Below are positions 26,241-33,821 of a stretch of DNA of 64,000 bases, piece after piece. The position numbers and the translations under genes were made by a program. This DNA comes from JACCVL01 sp963704295. GTDB taxonomy: Bacteria > Actinomycetota > Actinomycetes > Propionibacteriales > Nocardioidaceae. Where the stretch lies: positions 1,612,001 to 1,676,000 of the forward strand of contig OY969884.1 in assembly GCA_963704295.1 (NCBI GenBank). Reading direction: 5' to 3'. The notes beneath the pieces were generated by a model. The model was not told the origin of the DNA. It did not search any database and saw only the letters and a program-made list of their open reading frames with translations. The stretch's first letter is position 1, and the number at the start of each line of letters is the position of its first letter.

Positions 26241-26914
26241 TCCCGCATCGTCGCAGATGCTCGGAGTGCGTCGCCCAGCGATTCGCGGGCCCCCCCGAGG
26301 TGGTCCCGGAGCGCGCTGACGACCGCTTCGGTCTCCCCACGCTCGAGCCGGTCCAGCAGATCCCGGTGCACCGCCACCTGCTGCAACACGTTGCCACGGG
26401 CTCGTTCCACGTGCGACAGCGTCAGCCGGATCTCACCGTGCAGCGCGTCGGCGAGCGCCACCAACCGTTCGCTGCCGGCGAGCGCCGCGATCGTGCGGTG
26501 CACGTCGGTGTGTGCGCGCGCGATCCGCTCCGGTGCGGCACCGGATTCGGCCAGCCGAACGTAGGCGGCCATCGCGTCCCGGACCGCGTCGCGCAGCTCC
26601 GGGGCCGCCTCGTCCCAGGCGCGCGCTCCGGCTTCCTCCAGCACCGTCCGGGCACGGAAGACGTCCCCGAGGGCATCGGGGTCGAGGTCGGTGACCACGA
26701 CGCCGCGGTTCGGCAGCCGGGTCACCAACTGCTCGGCGGCCAGCAGTGCCATCGCTTCCCGCACCGTGCTGCGGGCGACGCCGAGCGAGTCCGCCAGCGC
26801 CACCTCGCGCAGCGGCGTCCCCGGCTCCAGCTCGCCGGCGAACATGGCCCGGCGCAGCTCCCCGGCGACCCGGTCGACGGTCGATGAGTGCTGCAGCGCG
26901 AGCGACTCGTACAC
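26237..26914 (-). CDS. GntR family regulator, FCD (FadR-C) subgroup
   Basis: The protein has 225 residues. The N-terminal winged helix has VAGELRRAMFAGELEPGTPLREVALADSLGVARSTVREAMALLAAEQLV, and the all-helical FCD domain follows with FRARTVLEEAGA, a DVHRTIAALAG segment and SLSHV-like end carrying metal-ligand histidines (HTDVH, HRDLLD). It should bind a small carboxylate or acyl ligand. GTG at 26914 has a strong GGGAGGAGG site upstream; a longer frame to 27016 exists but lacks family similarity. It probably controls itself and the divergent amidinotransferase gene through the palindrome at 27026. Confidence 0.87.
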   Translation of the reverse strand: MYESLALQHSSTVDRVAGELRRAMFAGELEPGTPLREVALADSLGVARSTVREAMALLAAEQLVTRLPNRGVVVTDLDPDALGDVFRARTVLEEAGARAWDEAAPELRDAVRDAMAAYVRLAESGAAPERIARAHTDVHRTIAALAGSERLVALADALHGEIRLTLSHVERARGNVLQQVAVHRDLLDRLERGETEAVVSALRDHLGGARESLGDALRASATMRE

Positions 26915-27025
26915 GCGCTCCTCCTCCCGGCCAACGCCGCCGGCTCGGCTCGGGCCGGTCCTGCGTCCCGGCATCCCGGCGTCCCGCTTGCCCGGAGGGA
27001 CGCCGGCAGGCATCATGGTCCCACA

Positions 27026-27048
27026 GTCAGATTGTCAGACAATCTGAC
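27026..27048. promoter_or_regulatory. Perfect palindromic GntR-type operator
   Basis: The 23-bp element has arms GTCAGATTG and CAATCTGAC around TCAGA. Its centre TTGTCAGACAA fits the TxGTxxxACxA pattern of FCD-subgroup GntR operators. It lies between the divergent GntR and amidinotransferase-fold genes. Confidence 0.75.
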
Positions 27049-27096
27049 GACACTGAGGACGGCGGCTCGCACGGGCGAGCAAGGGAGGGACATGCG

Positions 27097-27984
27097 ATGG
27101 GCGACGTGCTCCAGTGGGGGTGGCGGTACGCCGCCGTACGACCGGACCACTTCCGGGTCGCCTACGAGATCAACCCGTTCATGGACCTGCTCGACCAGCC
27201 GCACCAAGCTCGAGCGCGGACCCAGTGGGACGCGCTGATCACCGTCCTGGGGGACCTCGGCGCCCGGGTCGACGTGTTGCCCCAGCGACCGGACGCTCCC
27301 GACATGGTCTACGCGATGAACCTCGCGCTCGCCGCGACCGTCGACGGGCGCCCGCGGGCGGTGCTGTCGCACATGCGCTACCCCGAGCGGCGGATGGAGC
27401 AGTTGACGGCCGCCCCGTGGCTCGCCGACCTCGGTTTCTCTCCGTCCTGGGTCGGTCGGGACGGTGTCGGTGGGCACCTCGAAGCAGGGGACGCGTTCTG
27501 CTTCGGGGACGGGTTGGTGGTCGGATACGGACCGCGCAGCGACGAGATCGGCCTCAAGTCCCTGGCAATCGAGCTCGGCGTCCGGGTCCGCGGGTTGCGA
27601 CTCGTGCACCCGGCGATGTACCACCTCGACCTGGCGTTCTGCCCGCTGGACAGCCGCCGCGCGATGGTCTGCCCCGATGCGTTCGACGAGACCGGCGCCC
27701 GGGCGGCGCTGGAGCTGGTGCCCGAGCCGCTGGTGCTCACGGTCGAGGAGGCGTTGAGCTTCGGTGCGAACTCGGTGGTGGTCGGCCGCACCGTCGTGAT
27801 GCCGGCGTGTCCGCCGCGGGTCCGGTCGCAGCTGGAGGCGTGGGGCTTCGAGGTGGTGCTCGTGGACGTGACCGAGCTGCACAAGGGCGGGGGGTCGGTG
27901 CGCTGCCTGACCAACCCGCTGGACGTGGTCGTCGGTCGCGACGTGCCGGCCCTGCCGGGTGGGGAGCTGGTGCTTCCTCGCTGA
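27097..27984 (+). CDS. Amidinotransferase/dimethylargininase (DDAH-like) family protein
   Basis: The protein has 295 residues with the pentein fold. DMVYAMNLAL, GHLEAGDAFCFGDG, HPAMYHLDLAFCPLD and KGGGSVRCLTNPL align with the substrate-binding Glu/Asp, the catalytic His and the nucleophilic Cys near the C-terminus. Such enzymes hydrolyse dimethylarginine or related guanidines to citrulline, or transfer amidino groups; the exact substrate is open. ATG at 27097 follows GGGAGGGA. Its control by the divergent GntR gene is inferred from the shared operator. Confidence 0.85.
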   Translation: MGDVLQWGWRYAAVRPDHFRVAYEINPFMDLLDQPHQARARTQWDALITVLGDLGARVDVLPQRPDAPDMVYAMNLALAATVDGRPRAVLSHMRYPERRMEQLTAAPWLADLGFSPSWVGRDGVGGHLEAGDAFCFGDGLVVGYGPRSDEIGLKSLAIELGVRVRGLRLVHPAMYHLDLAFCPLDSRRAMVCPDAFDETGARAALELVPEPLVLTVEEALSFGANSVVVGRTVVMPACPPRVRSQLEAWGFEVVLVDVTELHKGGGSVRCLTNPLDVVVGRDVPALPGGELVLPR

Positions 27985-28029
27985 GGGCGCGACCCGGGTC
28001 GGTCCGGGAACGGCATGGTGAGCTGGTGA

Positions 28030-28983
28030 TCAGCCCAGCGGAGGCGGGTCGACGACCGGCGCTCGGCGGGCGGTCTGGGCGAGCAGGATCCCGACGACCA
28101 CCGCCGCCGAGCCCGCCAGCTGGACCGGGCTGAGCGCCTCCCCGAACCAGGCCCACCCCAGCACGGTCACGCCGACCGGCTCGAACATCGCCACGCCGAC
28201 CACGATGGTCGCCGGCAGCGTCTGCAGCGCGTACAGCTCCAGGGCGAACGGCGTCACCGTGCCCAGCACCACCACCCAGGCCAGCAGCGCCCACAGCGGC
28301 GCGGACCACTGCGACAGCCCGCCGAGCAGGTCGGTGACCGTGGTCAGCCGCTCCGGGTCCAGCGCGGACAGCGGGGACGTGAGGTTCATCAAGACGGCGG
28401 CGACGACGAACGACCAGAGCACGACGGTCAGCGGGTCCTCCTCGCTGACGCCGGACTCGCCGAGCAGGAAGTACGTCGCGAAGCAGACCGCGGCGCCGAG
28501 ACCGCCGAGCACGCCGATCCCGTCGACCGACAGGCCCTGCCACACCTGCGCGACCAGGGCCAGGCCGATCATCGACAGGCCGAGAGCCAGCCACGCACGC
28601 GGACGGACGTCTTCACGGCGGACCACGCGGACGTAGACGGCGACCAGGATCGGCGCGGTGTACTCCAGCAGCAGAGCCAGCCCCACCGGCAACCGGTCGA
28701 TCGCCACGAAGTACGTCCACTGCAGGCCGGCCACACCGACCACGCCCATGACGAGCACCAGCAGCAGCTGCCTGCCACGGGGCGGGCGGAGCCGGCTCGG
28801 CAGCAGGGTGCTGGCCCAGAGCACCAGCACCACGACGGCACCGGTCACCCTGATGGTGGTCAGCGTCGCTGGGTCCACTCCGGCCCGCAGCACCACCCGG
28901 GACACGCCGGCGTTGAGAACGAAGCAGACCGCCGCGGTCAGCACCATCGCGTAGGCGACGAGGAGGCGACGCTCGGCTGGCAC
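28030..28983 (-). CDS. EamA/DMT family transporter
   Basis: The protein has 317 residues in two five-helix halves. The first half ends with GLALLLEYTAPILVAVYVRVV and the second with PATIVVGVAMFEPVGVTVLGWAWFGEAL, the paired EamA signatures. It is probably a metabolite exporter of the inner membrane, similar to RhtA/YdcZ-type amino acid exporters. It is divergent from the aminotransferase gene with about 40 nt between starts. Confidence 0.88.
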   Translation of the reverse strand: MPAERRLLVAYAMVLTAAVCFVLNAGVSRVVLRAGVDPATLTTIRVTGAVVVLVLWASTLLPSRLRPPRGRQLLLVLVMGVVGVAGLQWTYFVAIDRLPVGLALLLEYTAPILVAVYVRVVRREDVRPRAWLALGLSMIGLALVAQVWQGLSVDGIGVLGGLGAAVCFATYFLLGESGVSEEDPLTVVLWSFVVAAVLMNLTSPLSALDPERLTTVTDLLGGLSQWSAPLWALLAWVVVLGTVTPFALELYALQTLPATIVVGVAMFEPVGVTVLGWAWFGEALSPVQLAGSAAVVVGILLAQTARRAPVVDPPPLG

Positions 28984-29013
28984 CGGGTGACCCTAGCCAG
29001 GGACGGTGCTGGC

Positions 29014-29025
29014 TAGTCTCCCGGC
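29014..29025 (+). promoter_or_regulatory. Leaderless-type -10 element (TAGTCT) of aminotransferase gene
   Basis: TAGTCT at 29014-29019 followed by 6 nt and ATG at 29026. The hexamer and spacing are identical to those before the phzE mini-ORF. Confidence 0.5.
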
Positions 29026-30114
29026 ATGACCGGACCCCGGGTGCGCGCGGCGCTGTCGGCGATCCCCGCCTACACGCCGGGACGGCCGGCGGCCGGCGGT
29101 GCCGGTGGCTACAAGCTGAGCAGCAACGAGACGCCCTATCACCCGTTGCCCAGCGTTCGGGAGGTGATCGACGCCGAGGCGGCTCGGGTGAACCGATACC
29201 CGGACATGAGCTGCGCGGCGCTCTACGCCGCGATCTCCGAACGCTTCGACCTGCCGGCGGCCGACCTGGCCGCGGGCACCGGTTCGGTCGCGGTGCTCTA
29301 CCACCTGATCCAGGCGCTGTGCGAGCCCGGTGACGAGGTGGTGCACGCGTGGCGCTCCTTCGAGGCGTACCCGATCGGCATCGCCGCCTGCGGGGCTTCC
29401 CCGGTGCAGGTGCCGCTGGGTCCCGGTGCGCGCCACGACCTGGACGCGATGGTGGCGGCCGTCACCGACCGGACCCGGGTGCTGCTGGTGTGCACCCCGA
29501 ACAACCCGACGGGCCCGGTGGTGCATGCCGACGAGCTCGACCGGCTGCTGGACGCGGTCCCGTCCGACGTCCTGGTCGTCGTCGACGAGGCGTACGTCGA
29601 GTTCGTGCGCGATCCCGACGCTGCCGACGGGCTGGCCGCCTACCGATCGCGTGACAACGTGGCCGTGCTCCGCACCTTCTCCAAGGCATACGGGTTGGCC
29701 GGGCTCAGGGTGGGCTACGCCGCCGCCCCGGGGCCGGTGGCGGCGGCGATCCGCAAGGTCGCGCTGCCGTTCGGGGTGTCGGGCATCGCCCAGGCGGCGG
29801 CCGTGGCGTCACTGCAGCCCGCCGCCGAGGCCGAGCTGCTGGAGCGCGTCGCCGCCCTGGTCGTCGAGCGGGACCGGGTCGTCGCCGCGCTGGGCGCGTC
29901 CGGTTGGGAGGTCCCCGAGACGCAGGCGAACTTCGTCTGGCTGGCGCTGTCCGACGATGGCGCCGCCGAGGCGTTCTCCGCCGCCGCCGACTCCGCCGGC
30001 GTCGCCGTCCGGCCCTTCGCCGGGCACGGGGTCCGCGTGACGGTCGCGGAGCCGGCCGCCAACGACCTGTTCCTGCAGGTCGCAGCCGATTTCCCCCGGC
30101 GTCCTGCTGGCTGA
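29026..30114 (+). CDS. Histidinol-phosphate/aromatic amino acid aminotransferase (HisC2-like)
   Basis: A fold-type I PLP enzyme of 362 residues. KLSSNETPYHPLP near the N-terminus, VCTPNNPTGPV, VVDEAYVEF, and Lys220 in LRTFSKAYGLAGLRVGYAAAP form the cofactor site; FVWLAL and GVRVTV complete the fold. Actinobacterial HisC2 (Pat) proteins of this length use aromatic amino acids or histidinol phosphate. No his genes adjoin, which favours the aromatic enzyme. The mRNA appears leaderless. Confidence 0.87.
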   Translation: MTGPRVRAALSAIPAYTPGRPAAGGAGGYKLSSNETPYHPLPSVREVIDAEAARVNRYPDMSCAALYAAISERFDLPAADLAAGTGSVAVLYHLIQALCEPGDEVVHAWRSFEAYPIGIAACGASPVQVPLGPGARHDLDAMVAAVTDRTRVLLVCTPNNPTGPVVHADELDRLLDAVPSDVLVVVDEAYVEFVRDPDAADGLAAYRSRDNVAVLRTFSKAYGLAGLRVGYAAAPGPVAAAIRKVALPFGVSGIAQAAAVASLQPAAEAELLERVAALVVERDRVVAALGASGWEVPETQANFVWLALSDDGAAEAFSAAADSAGVAVRPFAGHGVRVTVAEPAANDLFLQVAADFPRRPAG

Positions 30115-30202
30115 CCGTCGCGAGGATCCCGGCAGCGCCGAGGATCTGACGCTTGCGCGGCGACAGCCGTGGGCCGGAGCCGGGAGCGGCCGCTCCTCGC
30201 GC

Positions 30203-31327
30203 TCAGCCGATTGGGATGCGGACCACCTGTCCCGCGTCTGGGCAGACCGCGCACGTCGACACATAGGCCGCGTCGTCATGCAGGGCCAGGCCGAACGGCG
30301 CGAACAGGCCGCCGGCGATCGTGGTCTGGGTGCCGTCGGGGGCGATTGCCAGCAACTGGCCCACCGGCCCGTTGAGCAGGCCGGTCTCGGCCAGCTCGAC
30401 GACGTACAGCGTGTCGCCGTGGAACGCGAGGTCGACCACGTTGGTCAGGCCGCTGGCGTGAACCGTGACGTTGCCACCGCGGCTGACCCGCAAGATATTG
30501 GCCGCGCCTTCGACGAACGGGAAACCGGTGAGCTGGCCGACGTAGAAGGCGCCGTCGGGGCCCCTGGTCACCGATGTCGGCACCGGGGCGACGGGGAAGC
30601 CGACACCGGGCAGGTCGAGGAAGTCGAAGACCGCCAGCACCTCGACGTGGCCCGTGCTGCCGACCCGCAGCAACGCGTTGGCGCCGGCGTCCGCGACGAC
30701 GTAACCGTGCGGCGTGCGCTTCAGCGAGTTCGGATTGCTGTCCTCCTCGCGCCCGTCGGGGTTGTCGGTGGCCTCGAAGCCAGCGACGTCTGCGATGTCC
30801 TTCAGCGCCGCCCCGCGGAGGGCGCGGCGCACGATGTGTCCGTGCAGCTGCCCGGCCGGAGGCAGCTGGTCCCGGACCGCCGGGTCACCGCCGAGGCCGA
30901 TGCTCACGCTGATCTTGCGCCCCCGCAGCGAGATGTCGGACGGGCCGAGCGCGGCCGAGCCGCCGGGCTCGGCCAGCGACGGCAGCCGGGTCAGGATGCG
31001 CTTTTGCACCCCTTCCGGCGAGATGCGCGTGACCGCACCGGTTCGGCCGTAGCAGTGCTCACCGGGGGGCAGTTGCACGCAGGGCCCGTCACCGCCGACG
31101 CCCGCCTCGGCGACGTAGAGCGCGCCACGCGGTCCGAAGGCCATCTGTCGGGGGTTGTCGAGTCCCCGGGCGACAACCACCGGCTCGCGATCGCTGTCAG
31201 ATGCCCCCGCCGCCGAGGCCGCGGGCACGAGCCCGACTCCGCCCCCGGCGAGTGCTCCGATGGCGAGCGCCCCGGTGGCGAGTGCGGCGAGCGTGCGACG
31301 GCTCATGCGAATGGCGACCTGACCCAT
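30203..31327 (-). CDS. Secreted ScyD/ScyE family beta-propeller protein
   Basis: The protein has 374 residues. The signal peptide runs to about residue 40 (TLAALATGALAIGALAGG). It has repeated propeller strands such as GLDNPRQMAFGPRGALYVAEAG, TPHGYVVADAGANALLRV and GLFAPFGLALHDDAAYVSTC. ScyD/ScyE proteins lie in cyanobacterial scytonemin clusters, but most bacterial homologues have no known role. The C-terminal CAVCPDAGQVVRI pair of cysteines may form a disulfide. AAAGGAG stands ahead of the ATG at 31327. Confidence 0.82.
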   Translation of the reverse strand: MGQVAIRMSRRTLAALATGALAIGALAGGGVGLVPAASAAGASDSDREPVVVARGLDNPRQMAFGPRGALYVAEAGVGGDGPCVQLPPGEHCYGRTGAVTRISPEGVQKRILTRLPSLAEPGGSAALGPSDISLRGRKISVSIGLGGDPAVRDQLPPAGQLHGHIVRRALRGAALKDIADVAGFEATDNPDGREEDSNPNSLKRTPHGYVVADAGANALLRVGSTGHVEVLAVFDFLDLPGVGFPVAPVPTSVTRGPDGAFYVGQLTGFPFVEGAANILRVSRGGNVTVHASGLTNVVDLAFHGDTLYVVELAETGLLNGPVGQLLAIAPDGTQTTIAGGLFAPFGLALHDDAAYVSTCAVCPDAGQVVRIPIG

Positions 31328-31688
31328 GATGGGCTCCTTTCGGCCGGGCCAGTCTCGCGCGACGGGGAGGCGTCGGCCAGGGCCGATCCGGTGAGCCGGA
31401 GGCGACCGTCCGTAGTCATCGACCAGCCACCGGCTGGTGCCGGCCTGCGGACACCGCCCCCCGAGCCGCGATGCCCTGCTCGCGCGGAACGGCTCCGCTC
31501 CCGTGACACGGCACCGGCGAGCGACTCCGCCGCGAGGCAGCGGGAGCCCGAACCGGACATCCGAGTCGAGACCGGGGCGGCTAGCCTGTGGGCGCTACCG
31601 TGAGCCGGCGCACCCCGCCGGCCGACGGTGCAATCCCGTGCTGGCGGGCCGCGGCGACCCCGAGGCCGACAACGGCGAAGGAGTGCAT
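31328..31688. other. Intergenic region with bkd promoter and leader
   Basis: This 361-bp stretch between divergent genes holds no convincing coding sequence. A small hairpin (ACCAGCC, 3-nt loop, GGCTGGT) sits at 31432-31448. TAGCCT at about 31583 is a possible -10 for the bkdA operon, leaving a leader of roughly 95 nt that ends in the GAAGGAG ribosome binding site. Part of the leader vaguely resembles a cobalamin riboswitch core, but the other conserved parts are missing. Confidence 0.5.
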
Positions 31689-32831
31689 GTGACCGCCAAG
31701 CCGATGGCGACTGTCCCGGACACGGCGACCGATCTGGTCCAGCTGCTGACGCCCGAAGGGGAGCGGCGAGAGCACCCCGACTACGCCTGCGACCTGGACG
31801 ACGACGCGATCAAGGGGCTCTACCGCGACCTGGTGCTGTCCCGGCGGATCGACACGGAGGCGACCGCGCTGCAGCGGCAGGGTGAGCTGGGCATCTGGGC
31901 CTCGCTGCTCGGCCAGGAGGCCGCCCAGGTCGGCTCGGGCCGCGCCCTGCGCAGCCAGGACTTCGTGTTCCCCACCTACCGCGAGCACGGCGTCGCCTGG
32001 TGTCGCGGGGTCGACCCGCTGCGGTTGCTCGGGCTGTTCCGCGGAGTCGACCAGGGTGGCTGGGATCCGCGCGAGCTCGGCTTCGGCCTCTATACGATCG
32101 TGATCGGCGCGCAGACGCTGCACGCGACCGGTTACGCGATGGGCCTGCAGCGCGACGGGGCGGTCGGCACTGGCGACGCGGAGCGGGACAGCGCGGTGAT
32201 CGCCTACTTCGGTGACGGCGCCAGCAGCCAGGGTGATGTCAATGAGGCGTTCATCTACGCCAGCGTCTTCAACGCGCCGGTCGTGTTCTTCTGCCAGAAC
32301 AATCAGTGGGCCATCTCGGAGCCGATCGAGCGACAGACCCGGATCCCGCTGTACCAGCGGGCGCTCGGCTTCGGCTTCCCCGGCGTTCGGGTGGACGGCA
32401 ACGACGTGCTTGCCTGCCACGCCGTCACCACCGAGGCGCTGCAGCGCGCCCGCGACGGCGGGGGCCCCACGTTCGTCGAGGCCTACACCTACCGGATGGG
32501 GGCGCACACCACCTCCGACGACCCGACCAGGTACCGGCTGTCCGAGGACCTCGAGCACTGGAAGCTGAAGGACCCGATCGCCCGGGTGCGGGCCTACCTC
32601 ACTCGCGGCGGGGCGGGTGTCGACGAGTCCTTCTTCGCCGAGGTGGAGGCTGAGTCCAACCAGGTCGCGGCGCACCTGAGGGAGGGCTGCTTGGCGATGC
32701 CGGACCCACAGGTGCTGGACATCTTCGACCAGGTGTACGCCGAGCAGACCGAGGAGCTCGCGGTACAGAAGGAACAGTTCGCCACCTACCTCGCCTCGTT
32801 CGAGGCCAGCCACGAGGGAGCCTCGGCATGA
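31689..32831 (+). CDS. bkdA: 2-oxoacid dehydrogenase E1 alpha subunit
   Basis: The protein has 380 residues. The thiamine diphosphate motif is YFGDGASSQGDVNEAFIYASVFNAPVVFFCQNN, with RVDGNDVLA and YRMGAHTTSDDPTRYR (phosphorylation-loop equivalent). FPTYREHG binds at the active site. It pairs with E1 beta to decarboxylate a 2-oxoacid; sequence and subunit layout resemble the branched-chain (Bkd) complex of mycobacteria more than the homodimeric AceE type, but pyruvate cannot be excluded. The GTG start at 31689 has GAAGGAG eight bases upstream; the open frame continues upstream without similarity. Confidence 0.88.
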   Translation: MTAKPMATVPDTATDLVQLLTPEGERREHPDYACDLDDDAIKGLYRDLVLSRRIDTEATALQRQGELGIWASLLGQEAAQVGSGRALRSQDFVFPTYREHGVAWCRGVDPLRLLGLFRGVDQGGWDPRELGFGLYTIVIGAQTLHATGYAMGLQRDGAVGTGDAERDSAVIAYFGDGASSQGDVNEAFIYASVFNAPVVFFCQNNQWAISEPIERQTRIPLYQRALGFGFPGVRVDGNDVLACHAVTTEALQRARDGGGPTFVEAYTYRMGAHTTSDDPTRYRLSEDLEHWKLKDPIARVRAYLTRGGAGVDESFFAEVEAESNQVAAHLREGCLAMPDPQVLDIFDQVYAEQTEELAVQKEQFATYLASFEASHEGASA

Positions 32832-33802
32832 CGCAGATGACGCTGGCCAAGGCCCTGACCAACGGCATGCGCCGGGCCATGGAGGACGACCCCAAGGTGC
32901 TCGTGATGGGGGAGGACGTCGGCAAGCTCGGCGGCGTCTTCCGGGTCACCGACGGCCTGCAGAAGGACTTCGGCGAGGACCGGGTGATCGACACCCCGCT
33001 GGCCGAGTCCGGGATCATCGGCACCGCGGTCGGGCTGGCGCTGTGCGGCTACCGCCCCGTGTGCGAGATCCAGTTCGATGGCTTCGTCTACCCGGCGTAC
33101 GACCAGATCGTCAGCCAGGTCGCGAAGATGCGCTTCCGCAGCCTCGGCAAGCTGCCGATGCCGATCGTGATCCGGATTCCGTTCGGCGGCGGTATCGGCG
33201 CCGTCGAGCACCACAGCGAGAGTCCGGAGGCGCAGTTCGCGCACACCGCGGGGCTCAAGGTGGTGGCCTGCTCGAACCCGGCCGACGCCTACTGGATGAT
33301 CCAGCAGTCGATCACCTCCGACGACCCGGTGGTCTTCTTCGAGCCGAAGCGCCGGTACTGGGAGAAGGCTGAGGTGGACGAGCAGGCGGAGCCCGTCTTG
33401 TTGCACAGCGCCCGGGTGGTGCGCGAGGGGACCGACGCGACCGTCCTCGCGTACGGTCCGATGGTGAAGACCGCCCTCGAGGCGGCCATCGCCGCGAGCG
33501 AGGAGGGCAAGAGCATCGAGGTCCTCGACCTGCGCTCGCTGTCGCCGCTGGACATGGGTCCGGTGCTGCAGTCGGTCCGCAAGACCGGGCGCGCCGTGGT
33601 GGTGCACGAGGCGACCGTCAACCTCGGGATCGGGGCCGAGGTCGCCGCCCGCGTCGCCGAGCAGGCGTTCTACGCGCTGGAGGCGCCGGTGCTCCGCGTC
33701 GGGGGTTTCGACACGCCCTACCCGCCCTCGCGGATCGAGGAGGAGTACCTCCCCGACCTGGACCGGGTGCTCGACGCCGTCGACCGTGCGCTCGCCTTCT
33801 GA
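32828..33802 (+). CDS. bkdB: 2-oxoacid dehydrogenase E1 beta subunit
   Basis: The protein has 324 residues. It begins MTLAKALTNGMRRAMEDDPKVLVMGEDVG; TPLAESGIIGTAVGLALCG and IQFDGFVYPAYDQIVSQVAKMRFRS are E1-beta hallmarks that complete the thiamine site, and HHSESPEAQFAHTAGLKVV and GFDTPYPPSRIEEEYLPD form the C-terminal transketolase domain. Its ATG overlaps the bkdA stop by 4 bases, as expected for equimolar subunits. Confidence 0.92.
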   Translation: MTQMTLAKALTNGMRRAMEDDPKVLVMGEDVGKLGGVFRVTDGLQKDFGEDRVIDTPLAESGIIGTAVGLALCGYRPVCEIQFDGFVYPAYDQIVSQVAKMRFRSLGKLPMPIVIRIPFGGGIGAVEHHSESPEAQFAHTAGLKVVACSNPADAYWMIQQSITSDDPVVFFEPKRRYWEKAEVDEQAEPVLLHSARVVREGTDATVLAYGPMVKTALEAAIAASEEGKSIEVLDLRSLSPLDMGPVLQSVRKTGRAVVVHEATVNLGIGAEVAARVAEQAFYALEAPVLRVGGFDTPYPPSRIEEEYLPDLDRVLDAVDRALAF

Positions 33803-33821
33803 GCCGGATCGGAGATCCACG

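Noticed and set aside
29026..30114. Assignment as HisC of the histidine operon
   Set aside because: No other his genes adjoin, and the sequence resembles HisC2/aromatic aminotransferases.
30183..30196. Palindrome GGAGCGGCCGCTCC between the aminotransferase and propeller genes
   Set aside because: No loop and no T-tract; not enough to call a terminator in such GC-rich DNA.
31583..31688. Possible cobalamin riboswitch in the bkdA leader (GGTGCAATCCCGTGCTGG)
   Set aside because: Only a short stretch resembles the core; the conserved B12 box and the upstream receptor stems are missing, and the gene is not a typical B12 target.
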